This document shows positions 45,788 to 53,451 of a stretch of 64,000 nucleotides of DNA, in pieces. Origin of the DNA: Gemmatimonadota bacterium. GTDB taxonomy: Bacteria; Gemmatimonadota; Gemmatimonadetes; Longimicrobiales; Gaopeijiaceae. Position 1 is the stretch's first letter. Each line of letters starts with the position of its first letter. The DNA is taken from contig JAUIEJ010000010.1 of the NCBI GenBank assembly GCA_030428885.1, positions 186,001 through 250,000 of the forward strand. The letters run 5' to 3'. Under the pieces are notes generated by a model. That model was not told where the DNA came from. It made no database searches and was given only the letters and a program-made list of their open reading frames with translations. A program made the translations under genes and the position numbers.

Positions 45788-46858
45788 CTAGGCCCCCTGC
45801 TTGCGATTGAGTAGTACGTCGCCAACCACCCGCGCGGCGTCGCCTCGATCCCTCTGCTTCGTGTACCGGCGCGTCATGGCCGGGGTCACGTGGCGGAGGG
45901 AGGCTTGGATCTTCGATTCGGGCACGTTCGCATCGGCCAGCATCTGCCCGTGAAGGTGCCGGAGATCGTGGAGCCGAAGGTCCGGCTTCCCGATCCGCTC
46001 GGCGGCTTCCTTGAAGTGGAGCCGGAGCGCCTTGTACCGGAACGGCGACGGGACCGCCGCCAGCACCCACGGCCACAACTCCTCATCCACGTAGATGAGG
46101 GCCGCGCTCCCAGCCGTCTTCGTGCCGGGCACCTTCACCTGGCGTGTCAGCGGGAGAAGGTGGTGCTCCTCCAGGGCGAGGTATTCCCCCACTCGGAGGC
46201 CCGTCGTGGCGAGGAAGACGATGGCGCCCCGGATCGGTTCGGCGGCCGTATCGACGAGCCGCCACAACTCGGCCGGGGTGAGGTCCGGCACGCGGGCCGG
46301 AACCTCTTGATCCCGCTTCAACCGCTTCATGACGTCGCGGCGAAAGGGGTGCAGCTTGTCCTCCTCGAGGATCATCGTGAGGAAGCGGCTGACGGCGGCC
46401 CGGAGGCGGTTCCAGTCGGACCCGCTGTTGGGCCAGCGGTCGCGGAGGCCGATCCAGTCCACGTCCCGCAGGTCGGAGACCTCCGCGCCTTCCTTGAGGA
46501 CCCCGGCGCGGCGGAGCGCCTTGAAGGACGTCTCGTAGCGCTTGCGCGTGGATTCGGCCTTCGCACTCCTGGGCACCCACTCCGCCACGGAGTCCCATAG
46601 GGGCCGGCTGAGCTCGATGCTAGCGGGAAGATGCGTGAGCTTCTTGGCGCGGAACGCCGAGTAAGCTTCGAGGGGCGAGACCCGGCCGTCCTTGATCGCT
46701 TTCAGGATCTCAAGCTTCCCGTCTTCGTAGAGCCGGGTGAGGAGGTCGTTGATCTCGCGGTGGACCTTTCTCTTACTCGTCCCGCTGGCACGGACGATCC
46801 GACCGACTCCCGCGAACTTCCGATCCAGCTTGAGTGACCTGCTTCGCTTGCCGCTCAT
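45788..46858 (-). CDS. int: Tyrosine recombinase (integrase)
   Basis: The 356-residue protein has a SAM-like core-binding domain (residues about 85-170) and a tyrosine recombinase catalytic domain with R222 (TTGLRVGEY), HDLR (H297, R300), H323 (LRHVTPAMTRRY) and nucleophile Y332. All catalytic residues are present. I chose ATG 46858, which overlaps the excisionase-like gene's stop by four bases and has GGGAGGGGAG upstream; the longer track start at 46981 adds an unrelated stretch. It sits at the left end next to the surrogate tRNA, as expected for the enzyme that integrates the element. The target, an anticodon loop, is a known but less common site class for this family. Confidence 0.95.
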   Translation of the reverse strand: MSGKRSRSLKLDRKFAGVGRIVRASGTSKRKVHREINDLLTRLYEDGKLEILKAIKDGRVSPLEAYSAFRAKKLTHLPASIELSRPLWDSVAEWVPRSAKAESTRKRYETSFKALRRAGVLKEGAEVSDLRDVDWIGLRDRWPNSGSDWNRLRAAVSRFLTMILEEDKLHPFRRDVMKRLKRDQEVPARVPDLTPAELWRLVDTAAEPIRGAIVFLATTGLRVGEYLALEEHHLLPLTRQVKVPGTKTAGSAALIYVDEELWPWVLAAVPSPFRYKALRLHFKEAAERIGKPDLRLHDLRHLHGQMLADANVPESKIQASLRHVTPAMTRRYTKQRDRGDAARVVGDVLLNRKQGA

Positions 46859-47070
46859 GGGGTCTCCCCTCCCTGATGGAAGAGGAAGTCCTCGACAGCC
46901 TCGCGACCGAAATAGCAGCGGCGACCGATCTTGATCGCGTGCGGGACGTTCTCCCGGATCCACCGCGCCGTCGGTCGGCATTCCTCGGGGAAGTACTCGT
47001 CGAGAACCTCATGCTCAGTGATGAGGCGCCCCGGAGACTTGGCCGGGACGGCACTTGGCACTACACTCAT
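46855..47070 (-). CDS. Small winged-helix excisionase-like protein
   Basis: This 71-residue ORF begins after a near-ideal AAGGAGG Shine-Dalgarno and overlaps int (ATGA). Residues 19-65 fit an AlpA/MerR-type helix-turn-helix: LITEHEVLDEYFPEECRPTARWIRENVPHAIKIGRRCYFGREAVEDFL, with the KIGRR..YF pattern of helix-turn-helix DNA-binding proteins used as excisionases. Genes of this type directly upstream of integrases usually encode the recombination directionality factor. The excisionase role is inferred from position and fold. Confidence 0.8.
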   Translation of the reverse strand: MSVVPSAVPAKSPGRLITEHEVLDEYFPEECRPTARWIRENVPHAIKIGRRCYFGREAVEDFLFHQGGETP

Positions 47071-47135
47071 AGCATCCTCCTTGGTAAGGGGATTGGAGGG
47101 GATGCCCGGATGCCGTGCAAAGCTCAGGCTCCCCG

Positions 47136-47172
47136 AAGCGGTCCCGGCCCGATGTGGCCGGGGCCGCTTTTT
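47136..47172 (+). terminator. Strong rho-independent terminator on the plus strand
   Basis: AAGCGGTCCCGGCC (47136-47149), loop CGATGT, GGCCGGGGCCGCTT (47156-47169) and a T run (TTTTTCC) form a stable GC stem with 13-14 base pairs and a U tract when read on the plus strand. On the minus strand no T run follows, so it does not end the genes on that strand. No plus-strand gene is seen upstream of it, raising the possibility of an unannotated small RNA. Confidence 0.7.
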
Positions 47173-47194
47173 CCTTTAGGGCGGAAGGCGCCCG

Positions 47195-47581
47195 CTAGTA
47201 TTCGTCGTCGTCATCCCACTCGTCGCCTTCGTCATCGTCGTCGGAATCGTCGTCGTCGAAATCGTCCTCCGCCTCCTCCTCGAAGTCGTCGTCGTCGAGG
47301 TCGTCCTCGTACTGCTCCCTCAACACCTCACGTACCTCCGCGATGGGTATCATGAGGGGCGAGGATCCTCGGACGGTCTCGAGATCCCCGTCATCGATCC
47401 AGTTGTAGATCGACCGGGTGGAGACATCCAGAATTCGCGCGGCCTCTGCTACGGTGACGTCGTGTTCCTCGTCGTAGACCTCAATCACGCGACGGTTCGG
47501 CCTCCTGGTGTCTTGGTACTCCACCTGGAATTGGCCCGTCGGCGGATTGGGCTGAAGTCGAATCCTTCGCAAAGCTGCCAT
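47195..47581 (-). CDS. HTH DNA-binding protein with a poly-acidic tail
   Basis: The 128-residue protein has an N-terminal beta-rich stretch, then a helix-turn-helix (VTVAEAARILDVSTRSIYNWIDDGDL, residues about 42-68, of the helix_turn_helix_17/excisionase-like fold), then a 35-residue acidic tail of almost only Asp, Glu and hydroxyl residues (residues about 94-128). A perfect palindrome CTTTACGTAAAG sits at 47588-47599, directly in front of the ATG, and is a good candidate autoregulatory site. Acidic tails of this kind mimic DNA or recruit RNA polymerase in some regulators; neither is shown here. It might control int or the defence genes. Confidence 0.8.
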   Translation of the reverse strand: MAALRRIRLQPNPPTGQFQVEYQDTRRPNRRVIEVYDEEHDVTVAEAARILDVSTRSIYNWIDDGDLETVRGSSPLMIPIAEVREVLREQYEDDLDDDDFEEEAEDDFDDDDSDDDDEGDEWDDDDEY

Positions 47582-47587
47582 GCGCTA

Positions 47588-47599
47588 CTTTACGTAAAG
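47588..47599. promoter_or_regulatory. Palindrome CTTTACGTAAAG before the HTH gene
   Basis: A perfect 12-base palindrome lies 7 to 18 bases in front of the HTH gene's ATG; a further GTAAA half-site follows at 47602-47606. It is AT-rich compared with surrounding DNA. I infer binding of the HTH protein encoded just downstream, an autoregulatory arrangement typical of mobile-element repressors. Confidence 0.55.
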
Positions 47600-47627
47600 C
47601 CGTAAACCTTCGCAACCCCACCAACCG

Positions 47628-48881
47628 TCAGCCGCCCGGGCTTCCGTCCAGTTCCCGGATTCGGGCCTCGAGCCAACGACCGAACACAACGGGGCGCCAT
47701 TCCTTAGCCATCCGCTCCGCGAGGTGCTGGGTCAGAACGACCCCCGTACCCACACCTGACCCCACCAATGGGTCGGCAATCAGTCCCGATCCGAGCACCC
47801 CGGTGCCCACCAACCCAAATAGCTGAAGAGCCCTCTTCCCTGAACGGGCGAACCCCGAGGCCCTTGCCACTTCATGGTGGTATGCGATCAGGGCATCCCG
47901 GTCCCGCTCGGCTTCACCTTGCAGCCAGTGCCGGAAGCGCTTCGCCCTTCTCCTTAGTTCGAGGTAGCGCTCCAGGCTCAACCGGTCCTCGTTGACCATC
48001 GTCCGCACATCCGGAAACTGGACCTCCGCCTTGAGATTCTGGATGATCTCTTGCGGCCGGCCGATGCGGCTGGAAGCCTCATAGAGCTTATCGCCAACGA
48101 GTCGACTCATGGGACTCGCCAAGAAAAGGTCTGACTGGATCAACGAAGCTGACCTCAGGAGGCGATTCGCCACTGATCCGGCTGTTATCGGCGAGCCCGG
48201 ATGGAACCGCAGTCGACTGCCAGCGATCCGCTCGATCTCTCCGAAATCAATGCCCCAGGAGATCGTGTGGCCTTCGACCGACGGGGCCACAGCCGCCCGG
48301 ATCACCGGAGGGGTTCCAAGGCCTCGGAGTCGGAACAGATCATCAACGAGGGCCTGAATAATCAGGGAGTTGCGATCCGGATCCTCATGGTCTCGCCGTG
48401 CCTCCTCAACGGCGGGGCCAAAATCCTCTGCCTTGGCCTCGATCACCTGTTCCGCGATCGCGTGCCGCAGTTGTCTCTGCTTGCGCACCCCAGGTATCAC
48501 CGGCTTGAGTGCTTGGTGGGACAAGAACCGATCAGGGAAGCTGTTGGCCTCCGCCTGCTTCTCGTCCTGAAAGTTCAAGATGAGGTAGGTGCCATCCTTC
48601 CTGACCGCCGGGCTTAGAAACCCGTACTCGTAGACCGAGAGACTCCCATCTCTGAACAACCGGAGCAGATCTTCCCAGAGTCCGCGCTCGATAAACCAAC
48701 CAAGCACTGCACGGAATTGCTCGAGATTCGAGACAGCGAAGGCGGCATGATCGTAGTAGAGCAGAGCCTCCATCAGGAGCCCCATGTCGACCCTCTTCCC
48801 CATGTCGGCTACGTCGATCGAGCTGTAGGTCCATGCCTCGATCGGAACCAGAGTCGTCCGGTGATCAGTCATTGAATTCAC
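47628..48881 (-). CDS. Unrecognised protein of the defence cluster
   Basis: The 417-residue protein starts MNSMTDHRTTLVPIEAWTYSS. It is predominantly helical with an acidic middle and charged region (HAIAEQVIEAKAEDFGPAVEEARRDHEDPDRN). A ~30-residue hydrophobic stretch (LFGLVGTGVLGSGLIADPLVGSGVGTGVVL, near residues 362-392) is followed by a charged C-terminus. The hydrophobic stretch could be a membrane-inserting segment, as in abortive-infection effectors, but this is only a possibility. G+C is lower than the flanks. The gene is 44 bases downstream of the 48926 gene on the same strand. I do not recognise the family. Confidence 0.75.
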   Translation of the reverse strand: MNSMTDHRTTLVPIEAWTYSSIDVADMGKRVDMGLLMEALLYYDHAAFAVSNLEQFRAVLGWFIERGLWEDLLRLFRDGSLSVYEYGFLSPAVRKDGTYLILNFQDEKQAEANSFPDRFLSHQALKPVIPGVRKQRQLRHAIAEQVIEAKAEDFGPAVEEARRDHEDPDRNSLIIQALVDDLFRLRGLGTPPVIRAAVAPSVEGHTISWGIDFGEIERIAGSRLRFHPGSPITAGSVANRLLRSASLIQSDLFLASPMSRLVGDKLYEASSRIGRPQEIIQNLKAEVQFPDVRTMVNEDRLSLERYLELRRRAKRFRHWLQGEAERDRDALIAYHHEVARASGFARSGKRALQLFGLVGTGVLGSGLIADPLVGSGVGTGVVLTQHLAERMAKEWRPVVFGRWLEARIRELDGSPGG

Positions 48882-48925
48882 CCGAGGCTGTGGGCCGCCG
48901 CTCGGTTTTCGTGAGGTGCCATCAG

Positions 48926-49588
48926 CTAGACGGTGCCGCAGTACGCGACCTCGCCGAGGGTCTTGCTCACAATGCCATAGCCACGCTGCTCATACAACCG
49001 AAAGATCGCATCGACTAGCTGGACTGGCACATCGCAATCACTCGCCAGCTTCCTCCCATCCAGCCACGTCCCCTCCGAGCATGAATCGACGGCTTGGACG
49101 ACTCGATCGACGCCTTGGCCCGAGCCGAAGAGACGCGCCATGTAGACGGTGAAGGTCGGATCTCTCACCCGAAGGCCAGCCACGAAGCGCCCTCCGAGAG
49201 CATGACGACCGGCAATCAGGCCGAGGGACTCCAGCTCGGCAAGGCACCGCGCGAACGTCTTATAGGCACCGGGGTCGAGCTCGACAACTCGGCTGTCGGA
49301 CTCTCGAACCTGTTCCCAGATCAGCGAAGCGACCTCCCGCATGTCCGGGTGTAGGTCCGAGAGAGGGTCTTCAAGAGCTTGAACTCGCCTCTCAAGTTCC
49401 GCGGCCGCCAACTCGTCCTCCAATTGGACCAGCCATGCGGTGAGCGGATTCGAGGCGCCCGCAACCTTCGCCAATCTCACAAACCAATCCACGGGAATCC
49501 CTCCGATCAACTGGTGCTTCCGAAAGCGGCGGAGGGGGCAGGCGGTCGAGTGACCAGCCTCGGCACAGACGGGGTGCTCCCCGTCCAT
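48926..49588 (-). CDS. Unrecognised protein with N-terminal cysteine/histidine motif
   Basis: Residues about 7-20 contain the metal-site-like pattern HPVCAEAGHSTACPLRRF, followed by helical segments (PVDWFVRLAKVAGASNPLTAWLVQLEDELAAAELERRVQALED) and a C-terminal winged-helix-like region (VQLVDAIFRLYEQRGYGIVSKTLGEVAYCGTV). I prefer ATG 49588, 11 bases after the PLD gene stop; the track start at 49651 lies inside that gene. It could be a transcription factor or an adaptor for the nuclease/methyltransferase pair. No named family. Confidence 0.65.
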   Translation of the reverse strand: MDGEHPVCAEAGHSTACPLRRFRKHQLIGGIPVDWFVRLAKVAGASNPLTAWLVQLEDELAAAELERRVQALEDPLSDLHPDMREVASLIWEQVRESDSRVVELDPGAYKTFARCLAELESLGLIAGRHALGGRFVAGLRVRDPTFTVYMARLFGSGQGVDRVVQAVDSCSEGTWLDGRKLASDCDVPVQLVDAIFRLYEQRGYGIVSKTLGEVAYCGTV

Positions 49589-49598
49589 CGGGAGCGCG

Positions 49599-50609
49599 CT
49601 ATTGCCACCCGAAGAACCTAGTCCGCGTGTGCCCCCAGGTCCCGAGTGCACTCGAACGGTTCTGCAGTTCGTCCGCCTCAGAGCCAGGTCTGACGACCCG
49701 GAGCCTAAGAGCGACTCCCCCTTCCGGCCCGCGCGACAAGACGAGGAGCCCGGTGCGTTCCTTGCGAACCCAATCGACCCCCGGCGTATCGTTTGGGATG
49801 TTCAGACGGAACATCTGGTTGTCCTCATAGAACCTCAACAGCATGTCCCGAACGACCGAATCCGCTTCGCAGAGGATCGGGAGAGTGCCGTCCCCACCGC
49901 CGACGATACGCCGGAGGACCGCGGCTGGCTCCCTCGGAATCTCAACCTGAAGCGTATGCTCGCCCGTGAAGCTCTCAAGCCCAACCCAAATCAGCGACGC
50001 GAAGTCAGCGTCGACAGCGGCGTTCGCCTCTCTCCCCGAATCCTGAATTCCCAGGCTACGTAACTCCGACGGTGCTCGACGGCGCGATTCTTCAGCAAAG
50101 AGAGCCGCATAATTGGTAAGGCTTTCGGCAGTCAGGTCGTCAGAGTGCTCCCAGATCAGATTAAACCCTTCGAGCGAACTCTGAACAATCCGTCGGTCGC
50201 CGCCGACCACGTTGGCCTCGATGTTGGTCTCCAAGGCAGATGACGTGAGGTTCGCTGAACCAACGACGGCGAATCCGGGGGCCTCGGCGTCAGCGACATC
50301 CCAGTCTCTGGCCGCGACCAGCAGCTTTGGATGGAAGATTCCGTCCTTCCGGTTTGCCGTCCGAACCGCCCATCCCGCCTCCCGAGCCAACCGGAGAGCA
50401 TTGGGGTGTGTGATGACGTGGTTGAGGCCCGCCACCATTCGCACCTGCGCCACCCGACGCCTGACAAGAAGGTCGCGCAGCCAAAGGACGCCCCCCACGG
50501 AAACGAAGGCAGACGCCACGCCAAGCACCCCGGGGGTACACTTATTCAACTCAGCCTCCACCCGTGCCTTTAGCGGCGGATCCCCGTATCCCGACACCTC
50601 AAGTCGCAC
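49599..50609 (-). CDS. PLD-family nuclease-like protein
   Basis: The 336-residue protein carries one HKD half-site: H93-x-K95 (IFHPKLLV), then VGSANLTSSALETNIEANV (residues 116-134), the G-S-x-N and distal acidic positions of the phospholipase D superfamily. PLD proteins with a single HKD motif dimerise; DNA-cleaving members include restriction enzymes of the NgoFVII type and DISARM DrmC-like proteins. It begins with a GTG six bases after the methyltransferase stop, with the Shine-Dalgarno GGAG inside that gene's end, so the two are coupled. I infer an endonuclease whose target is protected by the methyltransferase. Confidence 0.82.
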   Translation of the reverse strand: MRLEVSGYGDPPLKARVEAELNKCTPGVLGVASAFVSVGGVLWLRDLLVRRRVAQVRMVAGLNHVITHPNALRLAREAGWAVRTANRKDGIFHPKLLVAARDWDVADAEAPGFAVVGSANLTSSALETNIEANVVGGDRRIVQSSLEGFNLIWEHSDDLTAESLTNYAALFAEESRRRAPSELRSLGIQDSGREANAAVDADFASLIWVGLESFTGEHTLQVEIPREPAAVLRRIVGGGDGTLPILCEADSVVRDMLLRFYEDNQMFRLNIPNDTPGVDWVRKERTGLLVLSRGPEGGVALRLRVVRPGSEADELQNRSSALGTWGHTRTRFFGWQ

Positions 50610-50615
50610 GCGAAG

Positions 50616-52241
50616 TCACTCCTCTCCGAATGGAAGACTGACCTGCAGTCTGCTCTTGTGCTTACCCTTTCGGGCCCGCTTGAACGTCCGGCCAACCTGA
50701 CGCGCGGGCGGTGCATCCAGGGCTTGGCCACCGAGTAGCTCTTCGACCGTCACGAGTTGCATTCTGGGATGGTCGCCCCAGGGTGACCTGTAGAAGCCGG
50801 CTGAGGCAGCCTCCGCCCTCATCTTCTTTGACGGCGAATCGAGTGAGATCAATACGCCGATCTCTGCCTCTTCGCGCTCCACGACACCCCTAAGGTCACG
50901 GATGTGCTCCGCCTTCAACTTCCCTGCCTTCACCGAGATCACAATCTGGTGGGTTTCGGCGGAATCCGGGTCGTGGAAGTAGATTCTTCCGTCGACGCCT
51001 TTGTCAGCACCCTTCCGCTGGTCGGCTGGGCGGGCACCAACCAGGTCTAAGGCCCACCACTGAAACTGATAGGGGTCCTCAGCCGCCAATTCGACAGCGC
51101 CTTCAAGGGTCGTCGGCTCTCCAACAACCTCGACGTCCGGCGACTCGGGGTAGAGATCGCGAAGTCGATTGCGAATTAGTGAGATCGCGAGGTGCGTAAT
51201 GTCGATACCAATCCAATCGCGGTCGAGGGCCTGGGCCGCCGCTACGGTGGTTCCACAACCACAGAATGGGTCGAGGACCACGTCCCCCGGCTCGGTGCTC
51301 GCATTGATGATCCTCTCCAAGAGCGCCTGAGGCTTCTGAGTCGGGTATCCGAGAGCCTCATTTCCAGCGACCTGCCCGATGTCGTCCCAGTCGTCGGTGA
51401 TGGTCCTTCCGCGGGAATCGTCGAGGTACTTCTTGTATTGCGGCACCGCGCCCGGTTTCAACTGGACAACTATCCCATCTTCGTAGGCCCGCTCCATCCT
51501 CTCGCGGGTCCACCTCCACACCCTTGTGACACCAAGGAACTCGTATGTGAGGTTGGGACGGTTGTCATTAGGATTGAGCAAAGGCAGTAGCCGATACCGC
51601 CGTCCGTCGTCATCAGTGTAGCGATACGCTTTCCGCACGTACTCTGGATCATGGTCACCGAACACCGGATTGAACTTCCAGTCTTCCGACCGAGAGTACC
51701 GCAAGATGACGTCACGGCAGTTGGGGAAGTTCCTCTTAGCTAGGCTCTTCGGATTCGACCGTCGCCATGAGATCTCATTCCTGAAATTCTCCGGTCCGAA
51801 GACCGAGTCCATCAGGAGCTTGAGGTAGTGGCTCGCGGTCGTATCGCAGTGCAGGTAGATCGAACCGGTGGCCTTGAGGACCCTCCTCAGCTCGATCAGC
51901 CGCGGCGCCATCATCGAAAGGTAGGCAAGCATGTCATTGTCGCCGAGGAACTTCCGAAACGCCTGCATCATCTCGGACGGGGCACCTCCAGCCTCCACGA
52001 CCTCTTGGAACGCGGCGGCGGCGGCTTGGTCCCACCGCCAGGTATCCTCGAAAGCGTGAATCTGAGCCGGCGAGAGATCGCCGTCTCGTCCGGTGAAGAG
52101 AACGTTGTAGTCCTGGTCGGACTTGAACGGTGGATCAAGGTACACCAGATCTACCGTGGAGTCGGGGATATGCAGACGCAGGACTGCGAGGTTGTCGCCG
52201 TAGTACAGTCGATTCATGTAGCTCGGAGCGGAGCGAGTCAC
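50616..52241 (-). CDS. DNA methyltransferase fused to Mrr-like endonuclease domain
   Basis: The 541-residue protein is a beta-class DNA methyltransferase: DPPF (residues 36-39, motif IV) precedes DPFCGCGTT (324-332, motif I), with GYPTQKP near 298. The C-terminal ~150 residues contain GADKGVDGRIYF and ETHQIVISVKAGKLK, the D-G and x-V-K signatures of Mrr/PD-(D/E)xK type nuclease domains, and SPWGDHPRMQLVTVEELL. I infer N6-adenine or N4-cytosine methylation with an intramolecular nuclease module. Start could be the GTG at 52241 or the ATG at 52217 (MNRLYYGDN); no clear Shine-Dalgarno decides. It probably modifies the host DNA against the adjacent PLD nuclease. Confidence 0.9.
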   Translation of the reverse strand: MTRSAPSYMNRLYYGDNLAVLRLHIPDSTVDLVYLDPPFKSDQDYNVLFTGRDGDLSPAQIHAFEDTWRWDQAAAAAFQEVVEAGGAPSEMMQAFRKFLGDNDMLAYLSMMAPRLIELRRVLKATGSIYLHCDTTASHYLKLLMDSVFGPENFRNEISWRRSNPKSLAKRNFPNCRDVILRYSRSEDWKFNPVFGDHDPEYVRKAYRYTDDDGRRYRLLPLLNPNDNRPNLTYEFLGVTRVWRWTRERMERAYEDGIVVQLKPGAVPQYKKYLDDSRGRTITDDWDDIGQVAGNEALGYPTQKPQALLERIINASTEPGDVVLDPFCGCGTTVAAAQALDRDWIGIDITHLAISLIRNRLRDLYPESPDVEVVGEPTTLEGAVELAAEDPYQFQWWALDLVGARPADQRKGADKGVDGRIYFHDPDSAETHQIVISVKAGKLKAEHIRDLRGVVEREEAEIGVLISLDSPSKKMRAEAASAGFYRSPWGDHPRMQLVTVEELLGGQALDAPPARQVGRTFKRARKGKHKSRLQVSLPFGEE

Positions 52242-52281
52242 GGTCGGGCTCGTCGAAGATAGGATGGGTGCTTGGGTTCGT

Positions 52282-52752
52282 CTAACTCCTCCCTGACGTT
52301 GCCAGGGGCCGGAGGGCGGCTGAATGGCTCCAAAGGGCGGCCAACCTGATCAGACTCCGAGAGGCGCGAGGCTCCTCGATCTCGTAGTGGCTCAGCTCCT
52401 TCGACACGTACTTCGCCACGTAGTGCGCTGCGCCTCGCTCAGGATCGTAGGGTAGGATCTGAGCGCGCCCGAATCGGTCGTGCCAACGTTTCCAGAGAGC
52501 CTTCCGGGAGGTGAAGGGCTCCATCCCACCGAGTAGGGCGTGGAGGTGGAGGCGGCCGAAGCTCCCCACCTCATGGGCGCAGAACCAACCGAGGCCGGGC
52601 GAGTCCTTTCGTAACCACCGCGTGAACGATCCAAACGCGCGGGTGGCTGAGGCGTGGGTCCTCTCCTCGCGGAACGTCAGCGTGCACCAGGCCTGCCACG
52701 GGTAGGTCGCGAGCCAGTCCCCCCATGCCTCGTTCAAGCGTCTTGCGTCCAT
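52282..52752 (-). CDS. rep: Small HUH rolling-circle replication initiator (Rep)
   Basis: From ATG 52752 the 156-residue protein has the three HUH motifs in order: motif I CTLTFREE (residues 23-30), motif II H69-L-H71 in GRLHLHALLGG, and motif III Y111-V-A-K-Y115-V-S-K (YVAKYVSKE). This is the endonuclease core of rolling-circle Rep and of microviral/plasmid initiators; there is no helicase domain. The track ORF extends to 53640, but the upstream 296 residues are low-complexity repeats without protein character. It lies between the DNA methyltransferase and the hairpin at 52770, which is probably its origin. The tyrosine-based nicking is family knowledge. Confidence 0.8.
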   Translation of the reverse strand: MDARRLNEAWGDWLATYPWQAWCTLTFREERTHASATRAFGSFTRWLRKDSPGLGWFCAHEVGSFGRLHLHALLGGMEPFTSRKALWKRWHDRFGRAQILPYDPERGAAHYVAKYVSKELSHYEIEEPRASRSLIRLAALWSHSAALRPLATSGRS

Positions 52753-52769
52753 CGTGTCCCATCGCTCCA

Positions 52770-52812
52770 GGGCACACCGGGGGCTACAAGGATGGAAGCC
52801 CCCGGTGTGCCC
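52770..52812. repeat. Perfect 16-bp inverted repeat, candidate replication origin
   Basis: GGGCACACCGGGGGCT and its complement (52770-52785, 52797-52812) flank an 11-base loop, 18 bases before the rep ATG. In rep's own direction the loop reads TCCATCCTTGT, with a CTTG tetranucleotide resembling nick sites in pC194/phiX174-type origins (CTTG followed by A there). No T run follows, so it is not a terminator. Perfect hairpins next to rep are a standard double-strand-origin arrangement. Confidence 0.72.
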
Positions 52813-53160
52813 TTCTCGGCGGCCCTCCACCGACGCGGCAACGGAATGTCCGTCGATGCACGCGCGTTCCTCTCTCTCCGGCCTGGAGCGGCGTCCAGGG
52901 GCTGTCTCGGTCCCCTGGGCCGCCTCTCCGGCCTCTCGATCCTTCTGCGGGCGTCCCGGCCGTCCTGGCGGTCCCCGCGCGGTCGGGGCCTCGTAGGGCG
53001 CCGGGGCGCCCGCTCCCGCCCGCCCCGGGCAGTCGGACTCGATCCTCGGTCGGCGCGACCCAGCCGGGTGACGTCCGGCTCCGGAACGGTTGACGCTTCG
53101 ATCCGCTTGCGGGTGAAGGCTGACCGGGGTGCGGGTGACGCGGGTTGAAGGCGCTCGGCC

Positions 53161-53230
53161 AAGCCGGGGACAAGCCAGGGAGAAGGCGGGGGAAAGGCGG
53201 TGGGAACGCAGTGGGAAGATGGTGGGAAAC
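53161..53230. repeat. Series of ~11-base G-rich direct repeats
   Basis: Units AAGCCGGGGAC, AAGCCAGGGAG, AAGGCGGGGGA, AAGGCGGTGGGAA, CGCAGTGGGAAG and ATGGTGGGAAAC follow each other with an 11- to 13-base period, matching a helical-turn spacing. Iteron-like arrays bind replication initiators or accessory proteins. The role is inferred from position near rep. Confidence 0.55.
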
Positions 53231-53405
53231 CACCTGCCACCCCCTAGCGAATCCCTTGCTGAACCCTTGCCCGCGCCTACAGCCGCGTAGGGCCACGTCG
53301 CGGTGAGCGCGTGGAAACCCCATGCGGTGGGCGTGCGGAAACCGTGGGGAAACGCTGCGCAAAGCGTGGGGCTCGACCCGAGGGCCTGGGCACCACCTCC
53401 GCGGC

Positions 53406-53451
53406 GTGTGACGCGGCGTGTGGGCCGGTGTGTGACGCGGTGTGTGGGCCG
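53406..53451. repeat. Two 22-base tandem repeats
   Basis: GTGTGACGCGGCGTGTGGGC... (53406-53427) and GTGTGACGCGGTGTGTGGGC... (53430-53451) differ at one base and are 24 bases apart. They lie in the non-coding stretch between rep and the right att core. They could be iterons or remnants of slippage. Confidence 0.7.

Noticed and set aside
47136-47172. Terminator for the minus-strand HTH gene
   Set aside because: The T run lies on the plus strand; on the minus strand the stem is followed by TTCGGGG.
52770-52812. Hairpin as a rho-independent terminator
   Set aside because: No T run follows on either strand; the position before rep favours an origin or regulatory hairpin.
53406-53451. CRISPR array
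   Set aside because: Only two repeats of 22 bases with a 2-base gap and no spacers; no cas genes in the window.
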